Program-made: the position numbers and the translations under genes
NCBI RefSeq assembly: GCF_050015995.1
Contig: NZ_JBNHEP010000307.1
Span: 1-64,000, forward strand
DNA: 64,000 nt
Source of the DNA: Trichodesmium sp050015995
GTDB lineage: Bacteria; Cyanobacteriota; Cyanobacteriia; Cyanobacteriales; Microcoleaceae
Direction of reading: 5' to 3'
Notes under the pieces: model-generated
Told to the model about the DNA's origin: nothing
Seen by the model: only the letters and a program-made list of their open reading frames with translations
The model's database searches: none
Part shown: positions 38,940-48,044 of the stretch, piece by piece
Numbering within the stretch: position 1 is the first letter of the stretch
How the letters are laid out: the number at the start of each line of letters is the position of its first letter

Positions 38940-39422
38940 AATCAAGCCGGAATCAAACCGCTCTTGATAAATGGCAGACCGTTAAAATCTATAAATCAAT
39001 ACTATAACAAAATATATAGCTTCCTAAAATCTCAACTCCGAGAAAATCAATCAAGTTTGAGACTGAAAAAGCTTTGCAATAAAAGAGAATTTAAAATAAA
39101 TGATTATCTTGCGTATTGCATCTCGTTTGATTATTAATACCCTGATTAAAGAGAAAATAGGAACATTAATAATAGGGCACAATGAAGACTGGAAGCAGAA
39201 TATAAACTTAGGGAAAAAAAATAATCACGCATTTTGTCTGTGTTCCCTATAAGCAGGTTAATAGAAATGTTATCTTATAAAGCCTTGATGGTAGGAATAG
39301 ATGTAATTATTACAGAAGAATCTTATACCTCCGCATCAAGTTTTATAGATAATGATTTGATTCCAGTGTACAAGAAAGGCCAGAAAAATCAAGTCACTTT
39401 TTCTGGAAAAAGAGTAAAGCGA

Positions 39423-39493
39423 TGCAGCGCGGTCTTGGGGAGGCAGTGCGGTCTTGGGGGTTCCCCCCATGAGCGACTGCATCAAGACAAAGA
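39423..39493. repeat. 71-bp palindromic repeat inserted in tnpB
   Basis: Starts TGCAGCGCGGTCTTGG and ends ATCAAGACAAAGA, with the palindromic core GGTCTTGGGGGTTCCCCCC. Removing it restores the reading frame KRVKR-GLYRTASKEL. A relative lies at 15890-15927. Confidence 0.65.
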
Positions 39494-39862
39494 GGTTTGT
39501 ATCGTACCGCCAGCAAAGAATTAATCAATGCTGATGTGAATAGTTCTTTGAACATTATGAGAAAAGCAGCTCCCTTTTGTCTTTGACCATGGGATAGAGG
39601 AGCCAGTGCGTTGGGCGGTTTCCCCGACTTGAAGCAACTGGCGTGGTGTTGTAGTGCCTCTTTCAGAGGAGCTGCGCTAACACCCAGTTAGGGTAACACT
39701 TGCAAAATAAGGATTAGTCATATTTGACTATATTTTTATCAACTATTCTTGACAAGATTATTATTATATATAAATGGCACGTCTGGTTAGGATATTATTA
39801 AATTATCTTACCTGAATCATAGCAATAACTTTATTTTTTACTTTTAACTTTTGACTTTAACT

Positions 39863-42256
39863 ATGAATATGGAACCGGAAAAAACTTCTCAGTTATCTTT
39901 ATCTAATCATCGCGGTAAACTGGTAGACTCCAAGAGAAATTTTCCACAGAATCAATATATATATGAGGCTGAGTTTCACAAATTTGAAGAAAAGCCATCT
40001 CAAAAAGAAAATAAGATTTGGAAATTAATATGTCATCGTTTTTTCTTGATTTTTAGTGTGACAACTGCCACGACAACTGGAGCATATTTTTGGAGTTTAA
40101 ATCAAATTCCTATATATCAGGGAAAATTTCAAATATTAGTTGAACGAGTTATGGTTAAGAATTCGGCTAATAATCAATTAGGTACAGATGAAAAAATATT
40201 AAGTACAAATTCAGCAGAAGATTGGGAAAAACAAGCAGCAAGAATTATTTATGGTATGGATGAGGAAAGAATTGCTTCAGTTGTCAATCAAAATCAAGAG
40301 AATAGCAATTATATCTTAGATTATGAATCACAAATTCAAGTGCTAAAGAGTCCGCAAATTATGCAGCCAATAATTGTGGAAATTCAAAAAGAGTATCCAG
40401 AAATTAATTATAATTTTCTGTTTGAGAAACAAAAAACTCAATTTTTCAGTGGGGAAAAACTGAAAATTCAAAGGTTAGGTGATACAAAAATTATAGAAGT
40501 TAGCTATAAGGACTCAGACCAAAATAAAATAAAGTTTGTATTAGATAAACTGGCAGAAACTTATATTAAATATGGTCGTGAAGATAGTCAAACTAAGACT
40601 GATGAAGGGTTGAAATTTGTTGAGGAACAAATTCCTAAATATCAGCAAATAATTAAAAAACTCCGACAGGAATTGCAGCAGCTACAACAAGAGTATCTGT
40701 TTATTAATCCCGAAATTAAAAGTCAAGAAATAGCAACAGAAAGGAATCAAATTCAATCTCAAAAACTAGAAAATAAAATATTGCTTGACCAACAGCGATC
40801 GCTCCATACTATGTTGCAAAGTCAGTTGGGAATTAATCCAGAAGAAGCTCTGATAGCTTCAGCTTTAAGTCAAGCGCCAAGATATCAATCATTATTAAAT
40901 CAATTACAAAAAGCAGAAACAACGATTGCTCTAGAATCAGCTCGTTTTAAAGATAAAGCACCTCAAATGCAAGCTTTATATAAGCAGCGAGAAAAATTAC
41001 TGCCTTTATTAAATCAAGAGGCAGAAAAAGTTATTGGCAGAGATATAGAAGAAGTAAGTAAAAAGGCTTTAGCTTTTCAAGACTCTGTTCGCCTAGAATT
41101 AATTCACAAAATGATATTAGCTGCAAATCAAATAGAAGTGATGGAAGTTAGAGGTAAGGTATTGGATGAAGCTGAAGCTAAATTAAATGAATATGCTGAA
41201 AAAATGCCAGAAGTAGTAAGGCGTTACACGGAAATTCAGCAAGAGTTAGAAATCTCAAATAAAACGATTAAAGAGCTTTTAGAAAAACAACAGATATTAC
41301 AAATAGAAGTAGCTCAAACAAAATTACCTTGGGAATTAATTTCACCACCAGAATTACTAAAAACTCAAAACGGTGAGTTGGTAATATTATCTCCAAATAT
41401 GTTACTAAATCTTGCTCTAGGAGGTTTGACAGGATTAGTATTTGGAATATTATTGGCTCAGTTGGGAGAGAAATTTAAGCAAGATGTTTTTGAGACACCA
41501 AAAGAAGTTAAAAAATCTATTGGTTTGCCTTTGTTAGGAGTAATTCCTATACATGAACAAAGAATGTGGATGAATTATGAATTGAAAGAAAATAAAAGTT
41601 CATCTTTGGTTTTATATCCCTCAGCTTTTCAAGAAGCTTTCCGTACTTTAAATGCTAATATTCGTCTATTAAATATTGAAAATCCGATTAATTCTCTCGT
41701 AATTAGTTCTGCTTTACCAGGAGATGGTAAATCTACAGTAGCAGGTCATTTAGCTCGCGCTGCTGCTGCTATGGGTCAACGGGTATTATTAATAGATGCC
41801 GATCTGCGTTGTCCACAAATTCATAATATGATGGGATTATCAAATCAGCAGGGCTTAAGTAATGTAATTATTGATGGTACGCCAATAGAAGATGCTATTC
41901 AGCGATCGCCTGTGGATGAAAATCTGTTTGTCTTAACTTCTGGACCTATTCCACCAGACCCAACAAAAATTTTGTCTTCAAGGCAAATGCAGCAATTAAT
42001 TCAAGACTCAGCTAATACTTTTGACTTAGTGATTTGTGATACTGCTCCATTATTGGGAAGAGCTGATGCTAATTTGTTGGCAGCTTGTACTAATGGATTA
42101 TTGTTAGTAGTGGGATTGGGCAAAACGGAGCGAGAAGCTTTAAGTTTAGCTCTGGATGATTTGAGTATGGCAGGTATACCGATGTTGGGAATAGTTGGTA
42201 ACGGCGATCGGGTTGATTCTTATTATCAACGATATTATGATTATGAGTATGTTTAG
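39863..42256 (+). CDS. Wzc-like polysaccharide co-polymerase / tyrosine autokinase
   Basis: Inner-membrane regulator of capsule/EPS chain length. The N-terminal Wzz domain begins with a membrane segment (about 50-70, FFLIFSVTTATTTGAYFW), followed by a long coiled-coil periplasmic region rich in Gln (about 230-480) and a second membrane segment (about 515-535, LLNLALGGLTGLVFGILLAQ). The cytosolic BY-kinase has Walker A ALPGDGKSTVAGHLARAA, Walker A' LLIDADLRCP, Walker B VICDTAPLL and the C-terminal Tyr cluster YYQRYYDYEY that is autophosphorylated. The ATG at 39863 is preferred over an upstream TTG lying in a CTTTTAACTTTTGAC repeat. Partner of the Wza-like gene at 36.1 kb. Confidence 0.92.
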   Translation: MNMEPEKTSQLSLSNHRGKLVDSKRNFPQNQYIYEAEFHKFEEKPSQKENKIWKLICHRFFLIFSVTTATTTGAYFWSLNQIPIYQGKFQILVERVMVKNSANNQLGTDEKILSTNSAEDWEKQAARIIYGMDEERIASVVNQNQENSNYILDYESQIQVLKSPQIMQPIIVEIQKEYPEINYNFLFEKQKTQFFSGEKLKIQRLGDTKIIEVSYKDSDQNKIKFVLDKLAETYIKYGREDSQTKTDEGLKFVEEQIPKYQQIIKKLRQELQQLQQEYLFINPEIKSQEIATERNQIQSQKLENKILLDQQRSLHTMLQSQLGINPEEALIASALSQAPRYQSLLNQLQKAETTIALESARFKDKAPQMQALYKQREKLLPLLNQEAEKVIGRDIEEVSKKALAFQDSVRLELIHKMILAANQIEVMEVRGKVLDEAEAKLNEYAEKMPEVVRRYTEIQQELEISNKTIKELLEKQQILQIEVAQTKLPWELISPPELLKTQNGELVILSPNMLLNLALGGLTGLVFGILLAQLGEKFKQDVFETPKEVKKSIGLPLLGVIPIHEQRMWMNYELKENKSSSLVLYPSAFQEAFRTLNANIRLLNIENPINSLVISSALPGDGKSTVAGHLARAAAAMGQRVLLIDADLRCPQIHNMMGLSNQQGLSNVIIDGTPIEDAIQRSPVDENLFVLTSGPIPPDPTKILSSRQMQQLIQDSANTFDLVICDTAPLLGRADANLLAACTNGLLLVVGLGKTEREALSLALDDLSMAGIPMLGIVGNGDRVDSYYQRYYDYEYV

Positions 42257-42339
42257 CTACATTATTTAAGAAATTAAGCAGTTTTCACCGAAAAAGTGGG
42301 TCTGAAGCCTCGCCCTTATAGGGGGACTTTAATTCTGGA

Positions 42340-42465
42340 TTAGGTTAAATCATCAATCATTTTTTCTGCTATTTGTGTCATATTTTTTTCCCTTATTAAA
42401 GCATATAATTTTAACTTATCTAATCTCTTACTTGATAGCCTAAATTTTAATGTTTTATCTTTCAT
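42340..42465 (-). CDS. 41-aa ribbon-helix-helix-like protein beside tnpB
   Basis: A short minus-strand gene encoding 41 aa: KDKTLKFRLSSKRLDKLKLY, then ALIREKNMTQIAEKMIDDL. The pattern (short strand LKFRLS, then two amphipathic helices) fits MetJ/Arc-type RHH DNA-binding proteins. It starts at ATG 42465, 94 bp divergent from the TnpB frame at 42560. Small RHH genes divergent from tnpB may control the element or act as antitoxin-like regulators. It is intact while its tnpB partner is broken. A degraded structured-repeat hairpin (GCCTCGCCCTTATAGGGGGAC, near 42308) separates it from wzc. Confidence 0.6.
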   Translation of the reverse strand: MKDKTLKFRLSSKRLDKLKLYALIREKNMTQIAEKMIDDLT

Positions 42466-42559
42466 AAAACTCCAAAATGTACGCACAAATATATTATAAT
42501 AGAGATATAGAAATAACCATACGATGTTAATTTTTATGCAGTAATTAAGGTCGAAAACA

Positions 42560-43567
42560 TTGAAAGCAAGATATAAGTATAGATGCTATCCAAACCTTAT
42601 ACAACAAATTAATTTAGCGAAATTATTTGGATGTACAAGAGTAGTTTGGAACGATGCTTTAGCTCATTGTATTCAATAGTTTAAATCATCAAAGAAAAAG
42701 CCAAGTAATGCTGAACTACAAAAAGTATTTATTACTCAAGCTAAGAAGACAATTGAAAGAAGTTGGTTAACCGAAGTATCAGTAGTTCCACTACAACAAT
42801 CATTAAACGATTTGCACCAAGCTTATCAAAACTTTTTCAATTCAGTTACAGGTAAGCGTAAAGGAGTAAAAGTTAAACCTCCAAAATTCAAGAAGCGTAA
42901 TTCAAAACAGACAGCTAGATTTAGTTTGAGAGGATTTAAGCTAGGTCAAGATAAGGTATATTTAGCCAAGATTGGAAAGCTTAAAGTACATTGGTCAAGA
43001 CCGTTACCATCACCTCCATCATCAGTAACAATAATTAAGGATTGTAGGGGCGATTCGCTCTTCGCCCCTACTAGATATTTTCTGAGTTTTGTTGTAGAAA
43101 CATCTGCTGATTTTTCACCTAAAACTGAAAGTTATATTGGTATAGATTTAGGGATAAGCACATTTGCCACTTTAAGCAATGGCGAGAAAATTAATGCACC
43201 AAAACCATTAAAGAAAAATCTAAAGAAATTAGCCAAATTTCAACGCAGGCTTGCCAAGAAAATACCAGGTAGTAAACGTAGAGAAAAAGCTAAGTTAAGG
43301 GTGGCTAAATTACACGCCAGAATTAAAGATATTCGTACAGATTTTCTGCATAAATTGTCAACTAAACTAACTCGTGAATATGACACAATAATATTAGAAG
43401 ACCTTAATGTTTCTGGCATGATTAAAAACCGTAAGTTAGCTAAAGCAATCAGCGACTTAGGATGGAGGCAATTCAGGACTTTAACTGAGGCTAAATGCCA
43501 AAAATATAGTAGGGAATTTAGAGTTATTTCTAGGTGGGAGCCGACAAGCCAAAAGTGTTCTCATTAA
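42560..43567 (+). pseudogene. TnpB with internal stop and missing C-terminus
   Basis: The frame from TTG 42560 reads LKARYKYRCYPNLIQQINLA and VVWNDALAHCIQ, then a TAG, then continues in frame (KPSNAELQKVFITQAKKTIE) to VPLQQSLNDLHQAYQNFFNS. It has the RuvC aspartate IGIDLGISTFATLSNG and the glutamate in IILEDLNVSGM. It ends at SRWEPTSQKCSH, exactly where the zinc finger and last RuvC aspartate should begin. This is the IS1341-type TnpB branch, different from the 38.3-kb copy. A small GC-rich block (GTAGGGGCGATTCGCTCTTC, 43046) has also inserted into the frame. Confidence 0.85.
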
Positions 43568-43586
43568 TGAAAAATAGTTATTTTAA

Positions 43587-44075
43587 TCTTTCGTTTCGTA
43601 TTTTAAGTTTAGATATAAAAATATTACTCGGTCAAAAGAAAATTTTTCTTTCTTTTTTGGGTTTATTTCACCTCTAGGATTTTTCTCAAATGAAGAGAAA
43701 AGAAAACTTAAAGAAACTTTTATTTTAAAAATAAAACTTGATAAAGAGTATAATGGTTCAAAGCCAAATATTGATAAAGCTAAAAATATAGTTAGTCAAA
43801 ACAATTTGGATAAAGAACCTCATATTCAAGGTCTTCTTAATGATAGAGAAGGAGATAATCATGCTAGGAAGTCGTATGTAAAACTAGAGTTTTTTAGAGA
43901 AATATCATCAGGTTTGGAAACAGTATCCTCCTTAGTAATTCCTGATATTTTTACTGGTTTAACAGAACAAGTAAAATTCGCAAAAGCATTGCGTAAATTC
44001 ATTATAGAATATGAGGTCCAATACCCTGGATATGAGCCTTCTATGTTCAAAAAAATAACCGAACAAGTTTTATAA
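43587..44075 (+). pseudogene. 5'-truncated hypothetical gene
   Basis: An open frame without a start codon runs from a stop at 43584 to 44075. The upstream part (NFSFFFGFISPLGFFSNEEK, then LKETFILKIKLDKEYNG) and the downstream part (SYVKLEFFREISSGLETVSS, then GLTEQVKFAKALRKFIIEYE) read as one continuous protein. The N-terminus is lost at the junction with the truncated TnpB 20 bp upstream. A TTG at 43806 would give an 89-aa product. Function unknown. Confidence 0.45.
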
Positions 44076-44666
44076 AATTTGAAAATTTGAGTTTGGTTAC
44101 TTACTGTAAAAAAAAACTTTGAATATAGAAAAGCTAGCTAGTTATTTGCCTTTAGATTATTAGATAAATAGTAGTAAAATCAAACTAAATAGAAATAGGA
44201 AAACTCTAAAAAAATTAATTAATAACTACTCTCCAAGCATAAGCACCAGAGAGTATAGAGAGGGTTTGATATTTTGGAGAGAAAAAATGGCGATCGCCTC
44301 CCCATCCTACAGGAAGGCTTAATCTTTTATTGAACACTACTCTCCATTTTAGGTATTTGTGTTGATAATTAAAAAATTGTAAAAGATAGTTACGAATTAA
44401 CTGGTTTGGCTAGTCTTACCAACTAAGATGGAATAGAAAGTTAAATTCAGTCAAAAAAAAATTGGCAAAACTAGATTAAATTAACATCCAGGGTGAGAAA
44501 ACACAATAAGTTAAATTACCCAAAGAGTCAGTGCTAAAAAATTAAAGTTCTTATGTTTCTTGCATAAAAACTTTATAAGTAAAAATCTATTGATATTCAT
44601 AAGTATTGAAAGTATTCAATTTTGACTTATGAAAGGGGGAATTTGTATTTTTGAGGAGAAAAAAAT
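44076..44666. other. Upstream region of SSADH
   Basis: No gene. 44285-44300 repeats the start of the SSADH gene (AAAAATGGCGATCGC), possibly a chance HIP1 coincidence. The GGAGAAAAAAAT segment before 44667 is the ribosome-binding site of SSADH. Confidence 0.45.
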
Positions 44667-46034
44667 ATGGCGATCGCTACAATTAATCCTGCAACAGGAG
44701 AAACAGTAAAAACTTTTGAACCAATCACAGATACAGAGATTGAAACAAAATTAGAATTAGCAAAAATAACCTTTCATCAATATCGTCAAATTCCCATGAC
44801 TCAACGTGGGGAATGGCTATTAGCAGCAGCCGACATATTAGAGAAAAATGCCGAGAAATTTGGCAAAATAATGACCCTGGAAATGGGGAAAACTCTAAGT
44901 GGAGCGATCGCCGAAGCTAAAAAATGTGCCTCAGTCTGTCGGTACTACGCAGAAAAAGCAGCCGAGTTTCTGGCTGATGTCCCTGCAAAAACTGATGCTA
45001 GTAAATCATTTGTTCGTTATCAACCAATTGGCCCAGTGCTAGCGGTCATGCCCTGGAATTTTCCCTTTTGGCAGGTTTTCCGATTTGCAGCACCAGCTTT
45101 AATGGCAGGCAATGTGGGATTATTGAAACACGCCTCTAATGTTCCTCAATGTGCCTTAGCTATTGAAGAAATTTTTAAAGAGGCAGGTTTCCCAGAGGGT
45201 GCTTTTCAAACTTTATTAATAGGGTCAGATAAAGTAGCGGGTATTATGGCAGATGACCGAGTAAAAGCAGGAACTTTAACTGGCAGTGAACCTGCAGGTG
45301 CAAGTTTAGCAGCAACAGCAGGTAGAGCTATTAAAAAAACAGTTTTGGAACTTGGAGGTAGTGACCCTTTTATAGTCTTGGAAAGTGCCGACCTAGAAGC
45401 GGCAGTTTCTACGGCAGTTACAGCTAGGATGCTAAATAGTGGTCAATCTTGTATTGCAGCTAAACGTTTTATCTTGGCAGAGGCGATCGCTGATGAATTT
45501 CAACAACGTCTGGTAGAAAAATTTGAGGCTTTAAAAGTAGGAGACCCTATGTTGCCAGATACTAATGTTGGTCCGTTGGCAACTCCATCTATTCTTCAAG
45601 AGTTAAATGCTCAAGTACAAGCTTCTGTTGAGAAAGGAGCAAAAGTTCTCACAGGGGGTCATCCTTTATCTGATCTTCCTGGAAATTTTTACCTACCAAC
45701 AATTTTGGCTGAGATACCAATAGATTCCCCTGCTTATCAGGAAGAATTTTTTGGTCCGGTAGCTTTAGTATTTCGAGTTGCTAATATTGATGAAGCAATA
45801 GAATTGGCAAACAATACACCTTTTGGGTTAGGTGCAAGTGCATGGACTACAGACACACCAGAGACAGATAGGTTAATATCAGAATTAGAAGCGGGTGCTG
45901 TTTTTATCAACGGTTTAGTTAAGTCTGACCCACGTCTACCTTTTGGTGGAATTAAACGTTCTGGTTATGGTCGGGAACTTAGCAGGGAAGGAATTTTGGA
46001 ATTTGTCAATATTAAGACTATTTGGGTTAAATAA
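44667..46034 (+). CDS. gabD: Succinate-semialdehyde dehydrogenase
   Basis: Oxidises succinate semialdehyde to succinate with NAD(P)+. The 455-aa aldehyde dehydrogenase has MPWNFPFWQVFRFAAPALMA (substrate/cofactor entrance), the catalytic Glu in LELGGSDPF and the nucleophile Cys in NSGQSCIAAK, and FGPVALVFRV near the C-terminus. It matches the short SSADH type that, with 2-oxoglutarate decarboxylase, closes the cyanobacterial TCA cycle. The 2-OGDC gene lies 2 kb downstream on the same strand, separated by repeats. The start codon overlaps a HIP1 site (ATGGCGATCGC) after the ribosome-binding site GAGGAGAA. Confidence 0.94.
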   Translation: MAIATINPATGETVKTFEPITDTEIETKLELAKITFHQYRQIPMTQRGEWLLAAADILEKNAEKFGKIMTLEMGKTLSGAIAEAKKCASVCRYYAEKAAEFLADVPAKTDASKSFVRYQPIGPVLAVMPWNFPFWQVFRFAAPALMAGNVGLLKHASNVPQCALAIEEIFKEAGFPEGAFQTLLIGSDKVAGIMADDRVKAGTLTGSEPAGASLAATAGRAIKKTVLELGGSDPFIVLESADLEAAVSTAVTARMLNSGQSCIAAKRFILAEAIADEFQQRLVEKFEALKVGDPMLPDTNVGPLATPSILQELNAQVQASVEKGAKVLTGGHPLSDLPGNFYLPTILAEIPIDSPAYQEEFFGPVALVFRVANIDEAIELANNTPFGLGASAWTTDTPETDRLISELEAGAVFINGLVKSDPRLPFGGIKRSGYGRELSREGILEFVNIKTIWVK

Positions 46035-46035
46035 T

Positions 46036-46160
46036 TACAGGACTTACGCAAAGAAACAATATATAGCGTCTACTAATTTAGGTGATTGCTAGCGCAAAGC
46101 TCGGCTTTTCATGTCGCGCAGCGTTTCATGTCGGCGACAGCCGAAAAGCGAAACGCTTAA
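46036..46160. repeat. Repeat cluster after SSADH
   Basis: ACAGGACTTACGCAAAG is a MITE end of the 17.5-kb family. It is followed by TCATGTCGCGCAGCG and CATGTCGGCGACAGCCGAAA, two short hairpin repeats. The first also lies at 56988, the second at 38.9 kb. Confidence 0.55.
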
Positions 46161-46258
46161 AAAATTATAGCTATCCCCGAGCCTTGCTGATTCTAAACAA
46201 TCCATAAAAACTTAAATAACTCTCATTTTAATTGTCAGATATTTGAGTTCAGATACGC

Positions 46259-46444
46259 TTATATTTTGATAATAATTGATGTTTCAGTTGATAAATAGTT
46301 TTTCCCACATGGATTTGCAATTTTTTTCAAATGATTCCAGACCAACGCAGCACAAGCAATATGATTTTTGGGAATTTTTGCCAGACGACATTGACAAAAC
46401 TCTAGCCCTGGCGCATTTTTTAATTCTGGTGTGAAACTCCCCAA
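46259..46444 (-). pseudogene. DDE transposase C-terminal fragment
   Basis: The 61-aa frame contains EFCQCRLAKIPKNHIACAAL, then VWNHLKKIA, which resembles the C-terminal end of IS4/IS701-like DDE transposases (CQ.R....RNHI.CA..VW..LK). Everything upstream is lost. This indicates an old insertion between SSADH and 2-OGDC. Confidence 0.5.
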
Positions 46445-46698
46445 TTTTTCATCTAGGCGCGAATCTCAAACTCAACGTCATCCATACTCTCCGAATTACT
46501 GGCTTTGGTTGTATATTTTATTTTTTGGAAGTCCCTAACTGAATGATGTTAGAATATAAGTTGTCTGTCAGAGACTTCTATGAAGATTTGATGAAGATCA
46601 AAGAGAAGTTTGATGAAGATTTGATGAAGATGTGAGAAAGAATAGTTTTTTTGTCTTGCAATTTCCCATAAAATCAAAATAAGATATAACCAGATCGA

Positions 46699-46788
46699 CA
46701 GGAATTACGCAACGACACTAATTGTAGTGACAATATCCAGAATAATGCTGGAATTATACACTATATATATATGGTACTGTGTAAGTCC
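46699..46788. repeat. 90-bp MITE, copy of the 17.5-kb element
   Basis: GGAATTACGCAACGACACTA through TGTGTAAGTCCTGAA; aligns with 17551-17640 with shared ACGACACTAATTGTAGT. No ORF. Confidence 0.65.
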
Positions 46789-48044
46789 TGAATTAATTAG
46801 ATATTAGTAATAGAACGTCTATTCAAGCTAAAGTTGTAGGTAAAAAGACTTCCGACAATACTTAGTTTATCAGCTTCTTACCAGTTACCTTGGCTACAAA
46901 ATAAATCTAGATGGGCTAGTAGTCATAACAATTACCTAAAATATTGCTGTACTTAGATTCTTGATTTCTTAATCAGGGTAATTTTTTAAGTCTGATTATG
47001 ATAGTATTAATACCTAAAAATTGGTATTAGATGTTGAGTTTGAGATAATATTTACTAAGTAGACTTTCTGTATCTATATCCCTTTTTATTTACCTAAGAC
47101 TGTTTCATGTATCACCGTAAAATTAAAAATTTTCAGCTTGAAAACTTTTGATAGTTGAGGGAAAGTTCGTTTTTTATTGATTAATAAAAACTCTTCCTAC
47201 TTTTTCCTGGAATAAAAACACTAAAAGAATCAAAAAGTCTTACTTTTATCTACCTTGAAAGTTTTTCTGTTTTCTGGAAAAGGAACGGCGGGGATGATAC
47301 AAATTTTAGTAAATCAACTAACAACTTAGAACACACCTGATTAGATTTAATCTATTACCTAGAAAAAATTGGTAAATAGCAAAAAAATATTTATCAAATT
47401 TTTTATCTCTAAATCAAGAGTTTGATTTCATTTCTAAAGTTAGACTTATTTAGTTGAATAGACTTCTCCGAAAATTAATTCAAATCTTTGTAATTCGAGT
47501 AAAACTTAGTTTCTGGAAATGTCTAATAATTGAAAAAGGAATCAAATAGAAGAACAGTTGGATATTCCTTAATCATTTATTATTGAAGAAAGTTACAGGT
47601 TTTAGGTTATACTAAATTAAAATGAAGCTCCAGAGAATAAACTTTCAATCATAATTGATTGTAGATAAAAACCAATAAATAAATTAATTTCATAATTAAT
47701 TGTAGCTTCAGATAAAATTGGTATTATACTAGGCGCGATAAATATTTACTACAAATCCCTCCTGCCTATAACCAGAGTTTTGTAACATTATTTTTTGAAA
47801 AATGAATGGAGATTCAATCTGCAACCAATTTTAGACACTATGAACACACTGGAGTTAATAACCCAATTGCTCTTGTTAGTGTTATAACAGGTTTTTTCAA
47901 CACCTAAAACCTTTAGAGCATAGCAACAAAAAATACTCGAACAAGCTTTTGACGATTACCGCAACTAAACCCCATTGTTACATTTGAAAATGTTGATTTT
48001 GATTTAGTTTTTAACTACCTTTTATAAAAGGAGAAAAATAAAAA
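46789..48044. other. Region upstream of 2-OGDC
   Basis: AT-rich. From 47840 a decayed short frame (MNTLELITQLLLLVL, stop, QVFSTPKTFRA, stop, QQKILEQAFDDYRN) looks like the relic of a small membrane-anchored protein with three in-frame stops. Nothing else recognisable. The AAAAGGAG before 48045 is the ribosome-binding site of the next gene. Confidence 0.4.

Larger units (their letters stand above)
38320..39600 (+). pseudogene. TnpB broken by two small repeat insertions
   Basis: RNA-guided nuclease gene of an IS605-type element. Frame 1 (38320-38919) holds the N-terminal domain and the first RuvC aspartate (CASIDIGLNNLATFSC). A 20-bp repeat at 38920-38939 shifts the frame, after which NQAGIKPLLINGRPLKSINQ continues. 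Further shifts precede the RuvC glutamate region (GTLIIGHNEDWKQN), then TEESYTSASSFIDNDLIP. A 71-bp repeat at 39423-39493 separates KRVKR from GLYRTASKELINADVNSSLN, which carries the last RuvC aspartate. All catalytic motifs are recognisable but spread over several frames, so it is dead. It lies between the Wza-like and Wzc-like genes. Confidence 0.85.
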
